DNA from: an uncultured Bacteroidales bacterium | GTDB taxonomy: Bacteria; Bacteroidota; Bacteroidia; Bacteroidales; Muribaculaceae | Assembly (NCBI GenBank): GCA_949123685.1 | Contig: CASBHZ010000072.1 | Span: 1-15,427 of the forward strand | DNA: 15,427 nt | Reading direction: 5' to 3' | Part shown: one piece after another, positions 14,372 to 15,427 of the stretch | Layout: each line of letters opens with the position of its first letter | Position numbering within the stretch: position 1 is the stretch's first letter | Notes under the pieces: model-generated | The model's input: only the letters and a program-made list of their open reading frames with translations | Told to the model about the DNA's origin: nothing | The model's database searches: none | Made by a program: the position numbers and the translations under genes

Positions 14372-14422
14372 AACGTTTTTATGGTTGGAACGTTTATATG
14401 TCAGAAAGAATTGCTATCTTTG
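14372..14422 (+). promoter_or_regulatory. mntA-hepT promoter with direct-repeat operator candidate
   Basis: TATCTTTG at 14415-14422 is an exact -7 box, followed by ATG 21 nt later at 14443. Upstream, AACGTTTTTATGG (14372-14384) and AACGTTTATATGT (14389-14401) form an 11/13-matching direct repeat whose second unit covers the -33 region. Such repeats suit autoregulation of a toxin-antitoxin operon; binding is inferred. Confidence 0.55.
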
Positions 14423-14442
14423 CACTTGTAACACAACAGCCT

Positions 14443-14748
14443 ATGAAGTTGATTGAACTGAACCTACAAAGAATCATCGACCTTTGCCGGAAGCACAAGG
14501 TCAAGACTTTGGCTGTCTTTGGCTCTATCCTCACAGAGAGATTCAACGACCAAAGCGATGTGGACTTACTTGTCAACTTCGACACCACCGACCATGAGAA
14601 GTGGGATTACGTTACAAACTACTTCGATTTTCAGGAAGCCTTAGAAAAAATCTTTGGTAGAAAAGTTGATTTGGTAGTAGAGAAAGGTTTGAAGAACAAG
14701 TACTTCATCGCCAATGTCAACCGTACAAAACAAATGATTTATGGCTGA
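14443..14748 (+). CDS. mntA: MntA-type nucleotidyltransferase antitoxin
   Basis: A 101-aa minimal nucleotidyltransferase. The signature GSX10DXD is complete: G27-S28, then D39-V-D41 within SDVDLLVNF, and a third Asp76 in RKVDLVVEK. Known family role: MntA-type antitoxins transfer AMP onto the partner HEPN toxin and silence it. The start is set at 14443 because the -7 promoter box lies at 14415-14422, inside the longer frame that opens at 14398, and because MKLIELNLQRIIDLC is a normal start for the family. The last eight bases overlap the hepT start, indicating translational coupling. With hepT it forms a toxin-antitoxin module, probably for phage defence and island maintenance. Confidence 0.92.
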   Translation: MKLIELNLQRIIDLCRKHKVKTLAVFGSILTERFNDQSDVDLLVNFDTTDHEKWDYVTNYFDFQEALEKIFGRKVDLVVEKGLKNKYFIANVNRTKQMIYG

Positions 14749-15130
14749 TGAATATATATTGAAACATCTTCAAGACGTGTTGGATGCCATCAATGAAATG
14801 CAGAGTTGCTTTGTTGGCTTTCCTAACAGATTTGATTTGTTTGAACACGACCTTATGCGAAGATGTGTTGTGGAGCGCAAGACAGAGATAATGGGTGAAG
14901 CAATCAACCGCATAAAGAAGAAAGACCCTACTTTTGAGATTCCAAACGCTAAGGAAGTTATCAATACACGCAACCGAATAATACATGGTTATGACAGCGT
15001 GGAAACTGAATTTCTGTGGGGATTGGTAGTCCGCCATATTCCTGAGCTTAAAAAGGACATTGAGCGAATCATTGCTGAATACGAGGAACAATACAATCGT
15101 GAAAACTACACGGATTCCGATTGTAAGTAA
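14741..15130 (+). CDS. hepT: HepT-type HEPN RNase toxin
   Basis: A 129-aa all-helical HEPN protein. The catalytic RX4HXY motif is intact: R77-N78, H82, Y84 in TRNRIIHGYD. Known family role: HEPN toxins of this class are RNases acting on RNA including tRNA or mRNA, and the Tyr of the motif is the AMP-acceptor used by MntA for neutralisation. The order antitoxin then toxin with an 8-nt overlap is typical. The toxin is the last gene before the right island end, 140 nt from the tRNA remnant; loss of the element would expose cells to it, a stabilising role (inference). Confidence 0.92.
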   Translation: MADEYILKHLQDVLDAINEMQSCFVGFPNRFDLFEHDLMRRCVVERKTEIMGEAINRIKKKDPTFEIPNAKEVINTRNRIIHGYDSVETEFLWGLVVRHIPELKKDIERIIAEYEEQYNRENYTDSDCK

Positions 15131-15194
15131 CCTATCCTATACAGCATACTATATTGAATTGAGAGAATGAAACATTTATTAACAATTACAGTGC

Positions 15195-15215
15195 GCGTAA
15201 ACCGAGGTGTAAACC
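15195..15215 (+). repeat. Right putative integrase arm-type sites
   Basis: GCGTAAACC (15195-15203) and GTGTAAACC (15207-15215) lie 12 bp apart, the same sequence, orientation and spacing as at the left end (2864 and 2876), about 55-75 nt inside the tRNA remnant. This suits integrase arm sites of the excised element's attP. Confidence 0.55.
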
Positions 15216-15270
15216 GCACGGCGAGAACATTCAAATACGAGCGAAACAAGTAACTCGACTGATTTATAAA

Positions 15271-15385
15271 GTGCCATAGCTCAGTTGGTTGCTTCCAAAA
15301 GTGAGCGAAGCGAACTTTCGGAAGCCGAAGAAGAGCAAAGGACTGAAAATCCTTGTGTCCCCGGTTCGATTCCTGGTGGCACCAC
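15271..15385 (+). pseudogene. attR: tRNA-Phe pseudogene split by a 42-nt D-loop insertion
   Basis: Bases 15271-15289 equal tRNA positions 2-20 and 15332-15385 equal the remaining 54 bp up to the CCA dinucleotide AC, both identical to the intact tRNA. Between them lie 42 extra nucleotides inside the D-loop. The first base is A rather than G, so the first acceptor pair is lost, and no promoter is visible upstream. The expected product is therefore not a working tRNA. The 5' part is inferred to come from the element and the 3' part from the original host gene. Confidence 0.85.
15290..15331. repeat. Palindromic insertion (REP-like hairpin) inside the tRNA remnant
   Basis: GCTTCC (15291-15296) pairs with GGAAGC (15320-15325), AAAGT (15298-15302) with ACTTT (15314-15318), and an inner GC-GAA-GC closes the tip: a compact 35-nt hairpin with one A-C mismatch near its base. 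Size and shape resemble REP-like repeats. There is no second copy in the window. Confidence 0.7.
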
Positions 15386-15387
15386 AG

Positions 15388-15423
15388 AAGACCGCTAATT
15401 CTCAATGAGTTAGCGGTCTTTTA
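15388..15423 (+). terminator. Terminator of the original tRNA-Phe locus
   Basis: AAGACCGCTAA (15388-15398) pairs perfectly with TTAGCGGTCTT (15410-15420), extended by CTC/GAG, followed by a short T-rich tail. It sits directly after the right repeat, so it was probably the terminator of the host tRNA gene before integration. Confidence 0.8.
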
Positions 15424-15427
15424 TTCA

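Larger units (their letters stand above)
2717..15385 (+). mobile_element. tRNA-Phe-integrated genomic island carrying defence genes
   Basis: Direct repeats of tRNA-Phe bound a 12,615-bp unit (repeat start to repeat start). A tyrosine recombinase lies directly inside the left repeat, beside the intact tRNA, and matching putative integrase arm sites lie inside both ends. Cargo includes AbiH, a NERD-UvrD helicase, an MNT/HEPN pair and several Bacteroidota mobile-element accessory proteins (helicase-like, DUF3871, short RadC). No relaxase, coupling protein or type IV secretion gene is visible, so it would need help to transfer. Base composition varies between modules, indicating assembly from several sources. 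Confidence 0.88.

Noticed and set aside
14398..14442. 15-residue N-terminal extension of mntA
   Set aside because: It contains the TATCTTTG promoter box, so it would lie upstream of the transcript start; the family start is at 14443.
2697..15385. Integrative and conjugative element
   Set aside because: No relaxase, coupling protein, tra genes or recognisable oriT are seen between the repeats, so it is better described as a non-conjugative tRNA-integrated island.

Overview
The window looks like Bacteroidota, order Bacteroidales. Genes are preceded by Bacteroides-type promoters (TTTG, then about 20 nt, then TAnnTTTG) and lack Shine-Dalgarno sequences. The integrase is of the Bacteroidota CTnDOT/Tn-like type, one gene belongs to the Bacteroidota-restricted DUF3871 family, and the lipoprotein has a Cys-Ser-Asp-Asp-Asp surface-export type N-terminus. 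I cannot assign genus or family.

Host flank, 1 to about 2700. A leftward rtcB-prfH operon (RNA ligase plus release-factor homolog, joined by an ATGA overlap, prfH cut by the window edge) diverges from a rightward WYL-domain regulator. A perfect 7-bp inverted repeat overlaps the regulator's -33 box and is the obvious operator. After tandem repeats comes an intact tRNA-Phe(GAA) with its own promoter.

Integrated island, about 2717 to 15385 (12.6 kb). It is bounded by a 54-bp perfect direct repeat of the tRNA-Phe 3' part. A tyrosine recombinase lies next to the intact tRNA. GTGTAAACC repeats spaced 12 bp apart occur just inside both ends and look like integrase arm sites. The right copy of the tRNA lacks a promoter and carries a 42-nt palindromic insertion in its D-loop, so it is a pseudo-tRNA. 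No conjugation or mobilisation genes are present.

Cargo, left to right: AbiH-type abortive-infection protein, two unrecognised proteins, an SF2 helicase-like protein without the Walker A lysine, a possible 44-aa protein, a DUF3871 protein, a short RadC/JAMM protein, a secreted beta-barrel-like protein, a lipoprotein, a NERD nuclease-UvrD helicase fusion, and an MNT/HEPN (MntA/HepT) toxin-antitoxin pair. The island is therefore mainly a phage-defence island with mosaic base composition: abiH and the NERD-helicase look clearly more AT-rich than the DUF3871 and radC genes.

The most unusual signal is a 51-bp imperfect palindrome present three times in the same orientation, each exactly 51 bp and alignable without gaps. 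Copies sit at 8396, 11899 and 14285, each directly after a stop codon or terminator. They divide the right half of the island into modules (DUF3871 to lipoprotein; NERD-helicase; MNT/HEPN), an arrangement reminiscent of cassette-recombination sites. Their function is unknown to me.
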